This document shows positions 55,045 to 63,443 of a stretch of DNA of 64,000 nucleotides, piece by piece. Origin of the DNA: Terriglobales bacterium (GTDB lineage Bacteria > Acidobacteriota > Terriglobia > Terriglobales > Acidobacteriaceae). The notes under the pieces are model-generated. The model was not told the origin of the DNA, ran no database searches, and was given only the letters and a program-made list of their open reading frames with translations. The position numbers were made by a program, and so were the translations under genes. Position 1 is the stretch's first letter, and each line of letters begins with the position of its first letter. The stretch lies in the NCBI GenBank assembly GCA_025934735.1, contig JAICWP010000004.1, positions 124,001 to 188,000 on the forward strand, in the 5' to 3' direction.

Positions 55045-55791
55045 ATGCGCTTCCGCAGCTTCGCGATTGCTTTTGTGAGCACGCTTGCCCTCGCTGCCGC
55101 TCCGGGCAGCGGCAACATTCCGGTTACCTCCTATGTGGCTGACGCCAATGCCAACGCAGTGGCTTACTACGTTCAAAGCGATGGCCTGGCTGGCCCGATA
55201 TCCGGAGTGATCGGCGAGTACGACAACGGCTACCAGGGTGTTACCTCAATCCTGAACGCAAACACGTACAACCACGAACCTCCCGGCGATTGGCAACTGG
55301 ACCTGCTCAGCTCCACTGTGCGCACCATGCGGTTGACACTTAGCTCTACAAACGCGATTCCGGTGGGACAGCCCGGCTATACGGTGGCTCCAACGCCTCC
55401 ATTTCAAGGAACAGATTATGTGGTGTCGAAATTCGAGGAAAAATGTACAGCCATTTCTCTCGACGTGGGCACCATGAACCAGGTTGGGCAGACCATTACC
55501 TGTCCCGCCATCTTCCGCTTCAACCTGGGCAGCACCGGCTACCGTGTGTACATGACTGGCTCATGGGGCGGGTTTGCACCGGAAAGTACGCAGGTGCAAA
55601 TTCAATGCAACAGCCTGGGGGCGAACGGCTACTGTAAAGACTGGTTCGTTGATCCCATTCCGGTGGTGAACGCGGATGGAACCACCAGCCCCGGAACGGC
55701 GATCGGCAGGCTTACCACGATCACCAAGCGATCCGACGTTAATGACGGTGGTTTCTACATGACATTCCACGTGCATATCACGCGGCCATAA
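55045..55791 (+). CDS. Secreted protein of unknown function
   Basis: A 248-residue exported protein. ATG at 55045 has GGAGAG upstream and opens a signal peptide (about 1-22, SFAIAFVSTLALAAAPGSG). The mature part is Asn/Thr/Ser-rich and beta-like, with two Cys pairs (KFEEKCTAIS...QTITCPAI and QIQCNSLGANGYCKDWF). No family recognised. It ends VHITRP. Possible surface or fibre-like protein; placed beside a divergent LuxR gene. Confidence 0.75.
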   Translation: MRFRSFAIAFVSTLALAAAPGSGNIPVTSYVADANANAVAYYVQSDGLAGPISGVIGEYDNGYQGVTSILNANTYNHEPPGDWQLDLLSSTVRTMRLTLSSTNAIPVGQPGYTVAPTPPFQGTDYVVSKFEEKCTAISLDVGTMNQVGQTITCPAIFRFNLGSTGYRVYMTGSWGGFAPESTQVQIQCNSLGANGYCKDWFVDPIPVVNADGTTSPGTAIGRLTTITKRSDVNDGGFYMTFHVHITRP

Positions 55792-55826
55792 GCGAACGGA
55801 CGGTCAGGAGAACAGCGGGACATCGC

Positions 55827-56213
55827 TCATGTGCCGTCGTTTTCTCGGAACTGGATAATTCTTCGCCGGTCGCGTTTGGAGGGACGGCCCTGGGGCGCTG
55901 GGTTGAACATCTTCCCCGTCCTGCGCTCCTGTACCATCTTCATCCGCAGTTCGCGGCTCGCCTCGGTTTCGCGGTAGAGCGTCTGAGCTACAGCGGCGGG
56001 ACCGCGCACTTCGCTGAGCAGCAGAACCTCCACTTCAAAATCGCCGCCCTCAGTCTTGATCTGCAGGAGGTCGCCGACTCGAACCTCGCGGGCAGGCTTG
56101 ACCGCCTGCCGGTTGGATTGAATCCTGCCCAGTTCGCAGGCCCGCGTCGCCAGGCTGCGTGTCTTGAAAAACCTGGCAGCCCACAACCACTTATCCATGC
56201 GAACACCAGCCAT
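55827..56213 (-). CDS. hslR: S4-domain RNA-binding heat-shock protein (Hsp15-like)
   Basis: A 128-residue S4-fold protein. The S4 motif VRMDKWLWAARFFKTRSLA is at the N-terminus, followed by RVGDLLQIKTEGGDFEVEVL, and a basic C-terminal tail (GRPSKRDRRRIIQF). Hsp15 binds free 50S subunits carrying nascent peptide and recycles them. ATG at 56213 is preceded by TAAGAT-N6, without a Shine-Dalgarno. Confidence 0.88.
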   Translation of the reverse strand: MAGVRMDKWLWAARFFKTRSLATRACELGRIQSNRQAVKPAREVRVGDLLQIKTEGGDFEVEVLLLSEVRGPAAVAQTLYRETEASRELRMKMVQERRTGKMFNPAPQGRPSKRDRRRIIQFRENDGT

Positions 56214-56219
56214 TGGTCT

Positions 56220-56225
56220 ATCTTA
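56220..56225 (-). promoter_or_regulatory. -10-like element, probable leaderless start of hslR
   Basis: TAAGAT, then 6 nt (AGACCA) and ATG at 56213 on the minus strand; no space for a ribosome binding site. Confidence 0.4.
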
Positions 56226-56268
56226 ATAGCGCGACCGAGGTGCGGTTGCAACCTACGCGCCGCCGAAT

Positions 56269-57168
56269 ATGCCGGAACTGCCGGACATTGCCGCCTACAT
56301 CAGCGCTCTGGAAGCGCGGATTCTGGCACAGCCGATCCAGCAAATACGTCTGGCCAGCCCGTTCCTGCTGCGCACCGTGGAACCGCCTCTGACGGATGTG
56401 GAAGGCCGGCTTGTGCGCGAGCTGCGGCGAATTGGGAAACGAATTGCCATTGGAGTGGAAGGCGACCTTTGGCTGGTGCTGCACCTGATGATAGCCGGGC
56501 GCCTCCACTGGCGCGCGCCCGGAGCGAAGCTGGCGGGACGGCAGAGCCTGGCGGCTTTCGATTTTCCCAATGGCTCGCTGGTGCTCACGGAAGCCGGCAG
56601 CAAGCATCGCGCTTCCCTGCACATCTTCCATGGGGAGGAGGCATTAGAGGATGTGAATCCCGGTGGAATCGACGTTTTCGCCAGCAGTTTGGGTTCGTTT
56701 CGCGAGGCGCTGACGGCTGAAAACCGGAGCCTGAAGAGGGCTCTCACCGACCCGCGCATCCTAAGCGGCATCGGCAACGCGTATTCGGATGAGATCCTGC
56801 ACGCTGCCCAGTTGTCCCCCATTGCTTTGGTGCAAAAATTAAAAACAGACGAGTGGGAGCGGTTGTTCGCGGCCACACGCGATACGCTCAGGTCGTGGGT
56901 GGAGCGGTTGCGCGTGGAAGCGGAGGCTGGCTTTCCAGAAAAGGTGACCGCATTCCGCGAGGGCATGGCGGTTCACGGGCGCTATGGGCAACCGTGCCCC
57001 AGATGTGGAGAGAAAATTCAGCGGATCCGCTATGCCGACAACGAAACCAACTACTGCGCTCACTGCCAGACCGGCGGGAAAGTACTGGCGGATCGAAGCC
57101 TGTCCCGGCTGTTGGGAGCGGATTGGCCTCGAACGCTGGAGGAACTGGAAGCGCTTAAGCGTCGCTAA
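56269..57168 (+). CDS. Fpg/Nei-family DNA glycosylase
   Basis: A 299-residue bifunctional glycosylase/AP lyase. The catalytic N-terminal P-E (MPELPD) is present; the H2TH motif is in DPRILSGIGNAYSDEILHAAQ (read as two blocks); the C-terminal zinc finger has C-x2-C (CPRCGEKIQRI) and C-x2-C (YCAHCQTGG). The finger lacks the usual RGT before Cys3 (NETNYC), so Fpg versus Nei specificity is open. It is divergent from hslR. Confidence 0.9.
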   Translation: MPELPDIAAYISALEARILAQPIQQIRLASPFLLRTVEPPLTDVEGRLVRELRRIGKRIAIGVEGDLWLVLHLMIAGRLHWRAPGAKLAGRQSLAAFDFPNGSLVLTEAGSKHRASLHIFHGEEALEDVNPGGIDVFASSLGSFREALTAENRSLKRALTDPRILSGIGNAYSDEILHAAQLSPIALVQKLKTDEWERLFAATRDTLRSWVERLRVEAEAGFPEKVTAFREGMAVHGRYGQPCPRCGEKIQRIRYADNETNYCAHCQTGGKVLADRSLSRLLGADWPRTLEELEALKRR

Positions 57169-57240
57169 ACATGCAATCGCCTACTTGGCTTCTACGGCAA
57201 ACTAATAAGCTTGAGTTTTCATACTGCCCTGCCAGGCTGC

Positions 57241-57246
57241 TACCAT
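57241..57246 (+). promoter_or_regulatory. -10-like element before a possible leaderless small gene
   Basis: TACCAT is followed by 6 nt (AGAGAT) and GTG at 57253. Confidence 0.3.
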
Positions 57247-57252
57247 AGAGAT

Positions 57253-57624
57253 GTGGCTCACCGCTCTAGCTGCCGAGCTCTTGCTGTACGGGTCGGCGCT
57301 ATTGCACTCCTCTGCGGCCTCTATTCGCAACTCGGAATCTCCAGCACGATTCCGCTTACCGTTGAGCACGGCAGTTCAGAACCCATAGTCCAGCAGGGCT
57401 GCGGTTTTGCAAACCCCGCGCTCGTATCCAGCCACCAAACCACACTCAGCAGCAAAGCGCGGCGAGCTCCCAGGCTGTTTGCCATGCTGAGCGAAATCGG
57501 CACCCATCCGCTCGACCTTCGGCGCACCCTGGCACAGCCGGCGCTGGTTTTGCGGCGAGATTCTGCTTGCCGCTCTGTCCCGTCCGGCCGTTCTCCTCCG
57601 CCAGCTTCCATCCCAGCTCACTAA
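57253..57624 (+). CDS. Possible small exported protein, unknown
   Basis: If started at GTG 57253 (6 nt after TACCAT) this frame gives a 123-residue product with a signal-like stretch (RALAVRVGAIALLCGLYSQ, about 9-27) and a Ser/Pro/Arg-rich body with two Cys pairs. There is no Shine-Dalgarno and no family. The composition is less natural than in neighbours, so it is uncertain whether it is translated. Confidence 0.4.
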   Translation: MAHRSSCRALAVRVGAIALLCGLYSQLGISSTIPLTVEHGSSEPIVQQGCGFANPALVSSHQTTLSSKARRAPRLFAMLSEIGTHPLDLRRTLAQPALVLRRDSACRSVPSGRSPPPASIPAH

Positions 57625-57702
57625 ACAAGCTCGTATCAATTCACGGCGCGCGACGGGCTTCGTCCCGGGGGCGCACTTTTCCATTGCGATGAGGTGACGA
57701 AC

Positions 57703-57885
57703 ATGGATGCTGGACACGTAATAGTCTTTGTACTGATGGCAGGCGTCATAATTTTTCTGGTACTGATAGAAATCAACTCGCGCCGTAATGAGGCCCGGCT
57801 CAAAGCCGAGTCCACCGGTAAGCCTGGCGCTTCAACTAACAGTTCCGCCCGGGCACAACCGCAAGCCAGCCGCCGAGTTGGCTAG
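57703..57885 (+). CDS. Small single-pass membrane protein
   Basis: A 60-residue product with one strong transmembrane helix (about 5-25, HVIVFVLMAGVIIFLVLI) and a Ser/Ala/Gln-rich tail with RRNEARLK. ATG at 57703 has GAGGTGA upstream; an in-frame GTG at 57694 is inside that site. No family. Confidence 0.6.
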   Translation: MDAGHVIVFVLMAGVIIFLVLIEINSRRNEARLKAESTGKPGASTNSSARAQPQASRRVG

Positions 57886-57911
57886 TTATCGTTTGTTAGT
57901 GGTGATGTAGG

Positions 57912-57952
57912 GAGGTCTTGAGGGAACCGAATCCGCTGTTCCTCGAGACCTC
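57912..57952. terminator. Intergenic hairpin between convergent genes
   Basis: GAGGTCTTGAGGGAAC at 57912-57927 pairs with GTTCCTCGAGACCTC at 57938-57952, a long near-perfect stem (about 14 bp) around the loop CGAATCCGCT. It lies between convergent genes (stops at 57885 and 58037) and probably acts as a bidirectional terminator, though no T-run follows immediately. Confidence 0.5.
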
Positions 57953-58036
57953 GCCTACCTGTTCTCTTTACGGCATGGCACTCGGCCAGGTTAACTCTCG
58001 AACCATTGCTGCTGGCGGGTGAGTGAGGATGGTGCC

Positions 58037-58996
58037 TCACCAGCTCCCCCCTGATGTCTCCACGAACTTGCCGGGGGCAGTGTCGAATTCCTGCTTGTGC
58101 GCCTGGGAGCAGAAATAATAGCTCTTGCCTCGATAAACGGATTTGGGTGCGGTGGAGCGATCCACTGCCATGCGGCACACCGGACAGCTGAGATGTTCGT
58201 CGTCTTGAGCAAATGCCCGGGCATAAACTTCATTTGAGTTTGGATTCTTCCACCCTTCTCCCTGGTATTCCATATCGTAAGCGGTCTGGCTCGCAACCTG
58301 GCGCCCGAAGTAGCGCTCCACCACGCGGAGGGCGAGATCAATGCCGGAACTAAGCCCACCCGAAGTGGCGAGGTTGCCGGCCTCCACAAAACGGGCTCCG
58401 CGCTTCACCTGGATATCCGGAAATTGTTCGGCCAGGCGCACATAAGCGCTGTGGTGCGTGGTGGCAGCTTTCCCCGAGAGCAAGCCGGTATCCGCCAGCA
58501 CAAAGGCGCCGGTGCAAACCGACATCACCACGTCGGCATTTTTCGCCACCTTGCGAATCCACTCTTTGGTGGCTGCGCTCGGGTCGCTCTGCGCCGGAAT
58601 CACCAGGATCTTGGGAGCGGGAGCGTTGGCGAAAGTATAGTCGGGAACAATTCTCATTCCGCCGCTGGTCCGGATGGGCTTGCTTGTGGCTGCGACTGTG
58701 TAAAGGCTGAAGGCAGCGTCCGAACGGCTCGGGAGATTGACATCCTGGAACACCTCCCACGGCCCGCTGAAGTCAATCATCACTGCTCCGTCGGAGAGAA
58801 GGAACGCCACGGGAATGCTGCCGCGGGCGGGAGGTTTGAGCGGGTTGGCGATGGTCTCCGGCTTATCTTCGGCGACAGCATTGGCCACGCTTGCCGCGCT
58901 TTTGCGTCCAGAAAGCTTACGGAAGCCGAAGGCCAGAAGACCCGCCACGATTACCAAGGCCGCTGCTGCCTCGAACAATCTCTTCCTGTTCCTCAT
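58037..58996 (-). CDS. Membrane-anchored DJ-1/PfpI protein fused to a YHS domain
   Basis: A 319-residue protein. It has an N-terminal helix (about 8-28), a DJ-1/PfpI domain (about 60-245; FLLSDGAVMIDFSGPWEVF, then VMSVCTGAFVLADTGLLSG with the nucleophile-elbow Cys and ATTHHSAYV) and a C-terminal YHS metal-binding domain (about 272-312; CPVCRMAVDRSTAP, then YRGKSYYFCSQAHKQEFD). The start is ATG at 58996, from AAGGAG upstream. The YHS Cys suggest metal or heavy-metal binding. It sits next to the AraC-DJ-1 gene. Confidence 0.87.
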   Translation of the reverse strand: MRNRKRLFEAAAALVIVAGLLAFGFRKLSGRKSAASVANAVAEDKPETIANPLKPPARGSIPVAFLLSDGAVMIDFSGPWEVFQDVNLPSRSDAAFSLYTVAATSKPIRTSGGMRIVPDYTFANAPAPKILVIPAQSDPSAATKEWIRKVAKNADVVMSVCTGAFVLADTGLLSGKAATTHHSAYVRLAEQFPDIQVKRGARFVEAGNLATSGGLSSGIDLALRVVERYFGRQVASQTAYDMEYQGEGWKNPNSNEVYARAFAQDDEHLSCPVCRMAVDRSTAPKSVYRGKSYYFCSQAHKQEFDTAPGKFVETSGGSW

Positions 58997-59047
58997 GTGC
59001 TGACTCCTTTTCAAAATATGCTGGAACTGCAGATCCGCCGTCGTGAA

Positions 59048-60073
59048 TCAATTGGGCCGCAAGCCTGTAAAGCGACTCCGGTAGTCCGCGGGAGGAACAT
59101 GAAGCACCCGCAAGAACGAGCGGCGCAGGCTGGAAAGCGAGCCGAAGCCACAGTCGGCCGCGATCTTCTCTAATTTGTCGTGCGACTCCTCCAGTCGCCG
59201 GCGGGCGGCCTCCACGCGCAGGCGCTCGACGAATCGAGCCGGGGTGATGGCTGTCTCTTTTAGGAAGACACGAGCAAAGTGTCGCGGGCTCATGCCGGCC
59301 TTGCCTGCCAGTTTTTCCACGGTGAGGTCCTCCTCCAAATGGTCAAAAGCCCAGGAGCGGACCTCCTCAATCTGCTTGCGATCGGAAGCCTGCACTGCCA
59401 AAGCGGCGCTGAACTGGGACTGGCCTCCCGGCCGGCGCAGGTACAGAACCATCTCGCGCGCTACGCGCAGGGCCAGCGAGGAACCCAGGTCCTCTTCCAC
59501 CAGGGCCAGAGCAAGATCCATGCCGGCGGTAATGCCAGCGCTGGTGTAAGTATTTCCATCGCGTATGTAGATGGGGTCGGGATCCACGGTGGCGCGCTGG
59601 CAGCGGCTGGCCAGGTCCGCCGCCCATTTCCAGTGCGTGGTGACGCGCTTGCCGTCCAGGAGTCCGGCGGAGGCAAGCAGGAAAGCGCCGGTGCAGATGG
59701 ACCCGATGCGCCTGACCCGCCGCGCGGCTGCGCGCAACCAGGCCAGCAGTTCCTGATCGCGGGCTGCCTTCTCCAAGCCGCTGCCACCCGCAACCAGAAG
59801 CGTATCCACAGGTCCGCGGAGATTGCGGAAGGTTGCGGTGCCGGTCAGCACCAGGCCGCAGTTGGTCAGCACCGGCTTTTTGCGGGTGGTACTGGCCAGC
59901 ACTACGTTGTAGGGCGATTTTTGCGAGGGATGCTCGCGGAGGAACAATTCCGCCGCCCGTACGAAGATTTGAAAGGGACCGGCCACGTCGAGGATTTGCG
60001 CGCCGGGAGCGGCCAGGAAGACGATGGTTTTGGGATGGCGCCCGGCCGGAGCGATCACTTTCGAGTTCGGCAT
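59048..60073 (-). CDS. GlxA-type regulator: DJ-1/PfpI domain plus AraC DNA-binding domain
   Basis: A 341-residue regulator. The N-terminal DJ-1-like sensor (about 14-195) has the elbow SICTGAFLLASAGLLDGKR and VTTHWKWAADL. The C-terminal AraC HTH pair (about 235-335) reads KLAGKAGMSPRHFARVFLKE and DCGFGSLSSLRRSFLRVL. The DJ-1 part resembles that of the neighbouring YHS protein, suggesting a paired sensor/effector. ATG at 60073 follows TAGCAT-N6 with no Shine-Dalgarno. Confidence 0.9.
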   Translation of the reverse strand: MPNSKVIAPAGRHPKTIVFLAAPGAQILDVAGPFQIFVRAAELFLREHPSQKSPYNVVLASTTRKKPVLTNCGLVLTGTATFRNLRGPVDTLLVAGGSGLEKAARDQELLAWLRAAARRVRRIGSICTGAFLLASAGLLDGKRVTTHWKWAADLASRCQRATVDPDPIYIRDGNTYTSAGITAGMDLALALVEEDLGSSLALRVAREMVLYLRRPGGQSQFSAALAVQASDRKQIEEVRSWAFDHLEEDLTVEKLAGKAGMSPRHFARVFLKETAITPARFVERLRVEAARRRLEESHDKLEKIAADCGFGSLSSLRRSFLRVLHVPPADYRSRFTGLRPN

Positions 60074-60079
60074 GAAAGG

Positions 60080-60085
60080 ATGCTA
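60080..60085 (-). promoter_or_regulatory. -10-like element, probable leaderless start of the GlxA-type gene
   Basis: TAGCAT is followed by 6 nt (CCTTTC) and ATG at 60073 on the minus strand. Confidence 0.4.
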
Positions 60086-60152
60086 GCCGCCGGTGGGCAT
60101 GGCAGCTATGACAAAAATCGGTCACTTTCTGCCATGCTCACAGCAGGCCGCC

Positions 60153-60674
60153 TCACTGATGCTTTTGCAGGAAGCGCAGGCGAGGGTGTGGCTGCACCTT
60201 GGCGTCAATATCGTCATACTTAAGTGCACTAATGGAGCCGTCCACCTCTAGCACGGCTAGGGCGACATCTTTCACGCCGCCAATGCCATGCTCACGCAGG
60301 GCGCGTTGCAGTTCGTCCATGGTGACGTGCTCGCGCGCCATGTGACTCTCCATTACGCTGCCGTTGTGCACCAGTAGAGTGGGCTGGCCCTGCACCAGCT
60401 TGCGAAAGCGGCGGTTCAGGCCCGAGGCTTCGGCCACGCCGTAGTTCATGAGCAGCAAGGTGGCGGCCGCGAACACGCCTCCGGCGAGCGAGTTGTCGGG
60501 GCCGGTCATGGCGTTCTGCACCGCATTGCTGAGCAGCAGAAGCAGGGTTAGGTCAAAGGGCGTCATCTGACCTACCTCGCGTTTGCCGCTCAGGCGCACG
60601 CCCAGCAGCACAAACAGGTAAATGGTGGCTGTGCGCAGCACAATCTCAATCAACACCCGTCCGCCTGGGTACAT
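60153..60674 (-). CDS. DUF421 (YetF-like) membrane protein
   Basis: A 173-residue membrane protein with three helices near the N-terminus (about 8-80, IEIVLRTATIYLFVLLGVRL, then DLTLLLLLSNAVQNAM) and the cytoplasmic DUF421 domain (about 90-165; LVQGQPTLLVHNGSV, ELQRALREHGI, VALAVLEVDGSISAL). GGAGAGG precedes the ATG. Function is unknown. YetF homologues form multimeric inner-membrane proteins. Confidence 0.88.
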   Translation of the reverse strand: MYPGGRVLIEIVLRTATIYLFVLLGVRLSGKREVGQMTPFDLTLLLLLSNAVQNAMTGPDNSLAGGVFAAATLLLMNYGVAEASGLNRRFRKLVQGQPTLLVHNGSVMESHMAREHVTMDELQRALREHGIGGVKDVALAVLEVDGSISALKYDDIDAKVQPHPRLRFLQKHQ

Positions 60675-60802
60675 GGTTGCCTCTCCTGTGTGGGAACTGT
60701 CTGGAATGTGAGGGGAAGGCGGCGGACTGTCAATAACGTTGCGGAGGCAGGCAGGCCCCGGCGACTGCGGGAACCCGCCTGCACCGTTTTCCGGCTGCGG
60801 CC

Positions 60803-61630
60803 TTATGCTGCTTCTGCTGCTTTCGTGGGTACTTGTTGAATGGATAAGGGAAGATGCGCGTCCATCAGCGAAGCGCCACCATCCACGTCAATCAGCTGGC
60901 CGGTAATCCATTCCGCTTCTTCGGAGCAAAGCAGGGCCACGGCGTTGCCGATATCGCCGGGAGTGCCCAGCCGGCCCATGGGCGTCCACCCGTCCTGGTG
61001 CCAGGAGCGAATGGTCTGCTGCATCGCCTCCGGCAGGCTGTTAAGGACGCTATCCTCGATCCAGCCGGGGCTGAGCGCATTGACGGTGATGCCGCGCGGC
61101 GCCAGGGCCACGGCGAAGTAGCGGCACAGCACTTCCATGGCGGCTTTGCCGGCGCCCATGGCGACCCAGGGCTGCCAACTGCCAAAGCGGCCGCCGGGAG
61201 CATAGGTGATGGCGATAATTCTTCCGCCGTCGCGCATCAGGGCGGCGGCCTCGCGCGCGCCCACGAGAAAGGCTTTAGCCTGGGAATCCACAGCGGTGTC
61301 CCACTTATCGAGAGTGATGTCCATCAGAGGCTGATAAAACGTGGGTGCCTCGGTGCGGGCATTGCTGACGAATATGTCCAGCGTGCCGAACTCTTCTTTC
61401 ACACGCTGAAAAATACGCTGGACCTCCTCCATGCGGCACACATCGGCCTGAACCAGAAAACCGTCCGCTCCCAACTCGCGGATCTTGGCCAGAGTCGCCT
61501 TGGCGGCGGCTTCGTTCTGATAATAGTGGACGGCCACCCGAGCCCCTTGTTGAGCCAGCTTCAACGCGATGCCCCGGCCAATCCCGCGGGAACTGCCGGT
61601 AATGAGCGCGTTCTTCCCCTTGAGCGACAT
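60803..61630 (-). CDS. SDR-family oxidoreductase
   Basis: A 275-residue classical SDR, probably acting as a 3-oxoacyl-ACP- or enoyl-reductase-like enzyme. It has TGSSRGIGRGIA (about 10-21) and an NNA-equivalent SNAR. A loop with YxxxK is not standard here: near the position I see WVAMGAGKAAMEVL, where Tyr is replaced, so catalytic competence is uncertain and the enoyl-ACP reductase (FabL-like) branch is possible. ATG at 61630 follows GGAGG; the in-frame extension to 61729 is disfavoured. DVDGGASLMD ends the cofactor region. Confidence 0.87.
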   Translation of the reverse strand: MSLKGKNALITGSSRGIGRGIALKLAQQGARVAVHYYQNEAAAKATLAKIRELGADGFLVQADVCRMEEVQRIFQRVKEEFGTLDIFVSNARTEAPTFYQPLMDITLDKWDTAVDSQAKAFLVGAREAAALMRDGGRIIAITYAPGGRFGSWQPWVAMGAGKAAMEVLCRYFAVALAPRGITVNALSPGWIEDSVLNSLPEAMQQTIRSWHQDGWTPMGRLGTPGDIGNAVALLCSEEAEWITGQLIDVDGGASLMDAHLPLSIQQVPTKAAEAA

Positions 61631-61738
61631 ACACACCTCCACATGGGGGCGCATCTTAGCCCACCCCGCGGAAGTGTCAATGAGAAAAGAGGCAGCAAAC
61701 AAGGGCGGGCCTGGAGCCGGCCCTGGCACACAGAGGGG

Positions 61739-62722
61739 TTAATTCGCGCCCGCGGTCACCGGCATGGGGGCCGCTTTGGGCGTGCTCAGATAGCCGCTGA
61801 TCTTGTTCTTCTCCACCGTCCACACCACGATCTCATACAGATAGTGCTGGCGTCCGGTATAGAACTGGATGGGCTCATCCACGTTGCGGTTCTTCTTCTC
61901 GATGACGCGATCATCGGAACGCACGTTCAGGGTGAAGCGGCCGTGCTTGCGGTCCGCTTTCTTGAGCTGCAGGCTTACCGTGGAAACCGGCGTGAACTCC
62001 TTGTTCTTGATTAGAGTGAACTCAAAATAGTTGCGGTCACCCGAATGCTTTAGGGTATCCAGGTCGCCGCGGGTACGAGCGATCAAGCCGCTCTGCACGC
62101 CCAAGTCCCCGATGGCGCGCTCCAGCTTGGCCTTGGTGGCTTCCAGGTCGCTGCGGGCGGAGGCGACGTCGGTCTTCACGCCGCCCACTTCCGTCTTCAC
62201 CCCCGCCACTTCCCCGCTGACGGCGCTGATCTGCTGCTTCTGCTGCTCCGCCAGACGCTCCTCGGCGGCGCGCTGCTGCCGCTGCAGGTCAGAGGTGCGG
62301 CGGGCCAGCTCTTTCTTGGTAATGCCCAGTTGGGAAGCAAGAGTGTCGGTATCGGCCTGGGCATCGCCCAATTTCCGGTTCAGCTCGTGCACGTCCCCGT
62401 GCAGCGATTCTGAGGAATGCTCCACCTTCTGCAGACGCCCGCGGAGATCCACGATGAAGTAAATTGACCCCGCCACGTAAAGCACAGCCATCGCCAACAC
62501 AATCCATTTCCAGATGGCGTTCTCTCGACGTGCTCGTTCCAGCTTCGGGGAGACATACTGCTCCGGGCTAGGCGCTTGTTCGTAATACTGCGGCTCCGGA
62601 GCCGGCTGCTGCTCGTACGGCTGCTCCTGGTAGGCTTGCTGCTGCTGATATTCCTGCTCCTGCTGCTGCCGTCGCCGCTCCTCATCAGGGATTTCAGGGG
62701 TGGGAGCTGGAGTGATGGACAT
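61739..62722 (-). CDS. Coiled-coil membrane protein, unknown
   Basis: A 327-residue protein. The N-terminal about 75 residues are Gln/Glu/Pro/Tyr-rich, cytosolic. One transmembrane helix is at about 71-90 (WIVLAMAVLYVAGSIYFIV), then a long coiled coil (about 95-215), then a beta-rich C-terminal domain (about 225-320; YFEFTLIKNKEFTPVSTVSL in blocks, HGRFTLNVRSDDRVIEKKN). No family recognised. AGGTGAGG precedes ATG at 62722. It may be an envelope or cell-surface bridging protein. Confidence 0.78.
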   Translation of the reverse strand: MSITPAPTPEIPDEERRRQQQEQEYQQQQAYQEQPYEQQPAPEPQYYEQAPSPEQYVSPKLERARRENAIWKWIVLAMAVLYVAGSIYFIVDLRGRLQKVEHSSESLHGDVHELNRKLGDAQADTDTLASQLGITKKELARRTSDLQRQQRAAEERLAEQQKQQISAVSGEVAGVKTEVGGVKTDVASARSDLEATKAKLERAIGDLGVQSGLIARTRGDLDTLKHSGDRNYFEFTLIKNKEFTPVSTVSLQLKKADRKHGRFTLNVRSDDRVIEKKNRNVDEPIQFYTGRQHYLYEIVVWTVEKNKISGYLSTPKAAPMPVTAGAN

Positions 62723-63022
62723 GATTACCTCACCTGCACTGGTGTCGGGGATAGAAGCATTGTGACAGAAAAGAAGGCCCTGTCAAACGCAGGACCGCAG
62801 AGGAGGCGGAGTTTGGCCTTTGACTTGCCCTAACGTAACCAGAGATTGTTGCCCCTGGAGCAGGCTGCTGGCCCTAAGGAGCTCTGATTAGGACTCTTGG
62901 CGGGCAGATACGCATGCTGAGGTGAGTTGGCGCCTCGGCAGGCTATATCCGAAATTTGGCAATCGGGTGCTCACACTTGGTTCAGAAGGTAACGGTCGCT
63001 CGATGATAGAAGACGCTGGAAA

Positions 63023-63337
63023 ATGAAGCGATACTGGCAATTCGCGGTGGTGGGTCTTATCTGCCTCCTGGCGGCACTACTATGGGCTCAGCCGGTACAC
63101 AACCGCGCGGAAAGCGCGGATTCTACGTCCCAAAATGCCCTGGTGCAGGCAGCGGTCTCCAATCCCCAGGCTGCCCCAGCCTCTTCCCACACAACCAAGG
63201 CCGGCGACAAGGATGATAAAGAGAGCGACAACGATGACCAGCCTCTGCCAGGCTCCAGCAGCTCGCTTCCCGTGCTTGCGGTAATCGGATTTGGCGTGCT
63301 GGCGGGCGGAATCACTTCCGCCATGCGCACCCGCTGA
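63023..63337 (+). CDS. Small exported protein with sortase-substrate-like C-terminus
   Basis: A 104-residue protein. It has an N-terminal signal peptide (about 1-23, FAVVGLICLLAALLWAQ), a Ser/Ala/Asn spacer and an acidic/Lys patch (KAGDKDDKESDNDDQ, about 60-74). The C-terminus has the tripartite form of a sorting signal: SSSLP, a hydrophobic stretch (VLAVIGFGVLAGGI) and a basic end (MRTR). It lies 106 nt upstream of a class D sortase gene and is its likely substrate or partner. Confidence 0.7.
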   Translation: MKRYWQFAVVGLICLLAALLWAQPVHNRAESADSTSQNALVQAAVSNPQAAPASSHTTKAGDKDDKESDNDDQPLPGSSSSLPVLAVIGFGVLAGGITSAMRTR

Positions 63338-63443
63338 TCGGGGCTGAGTAGCAGGTCTGGCCAGCCACAGCTAAGATTGCGGTACCCTGGATTTGCGCAT
63401 CTTAATGCTTGCTCTTGCCCTCAGGGAGCCAGGAAAGCCGCCT

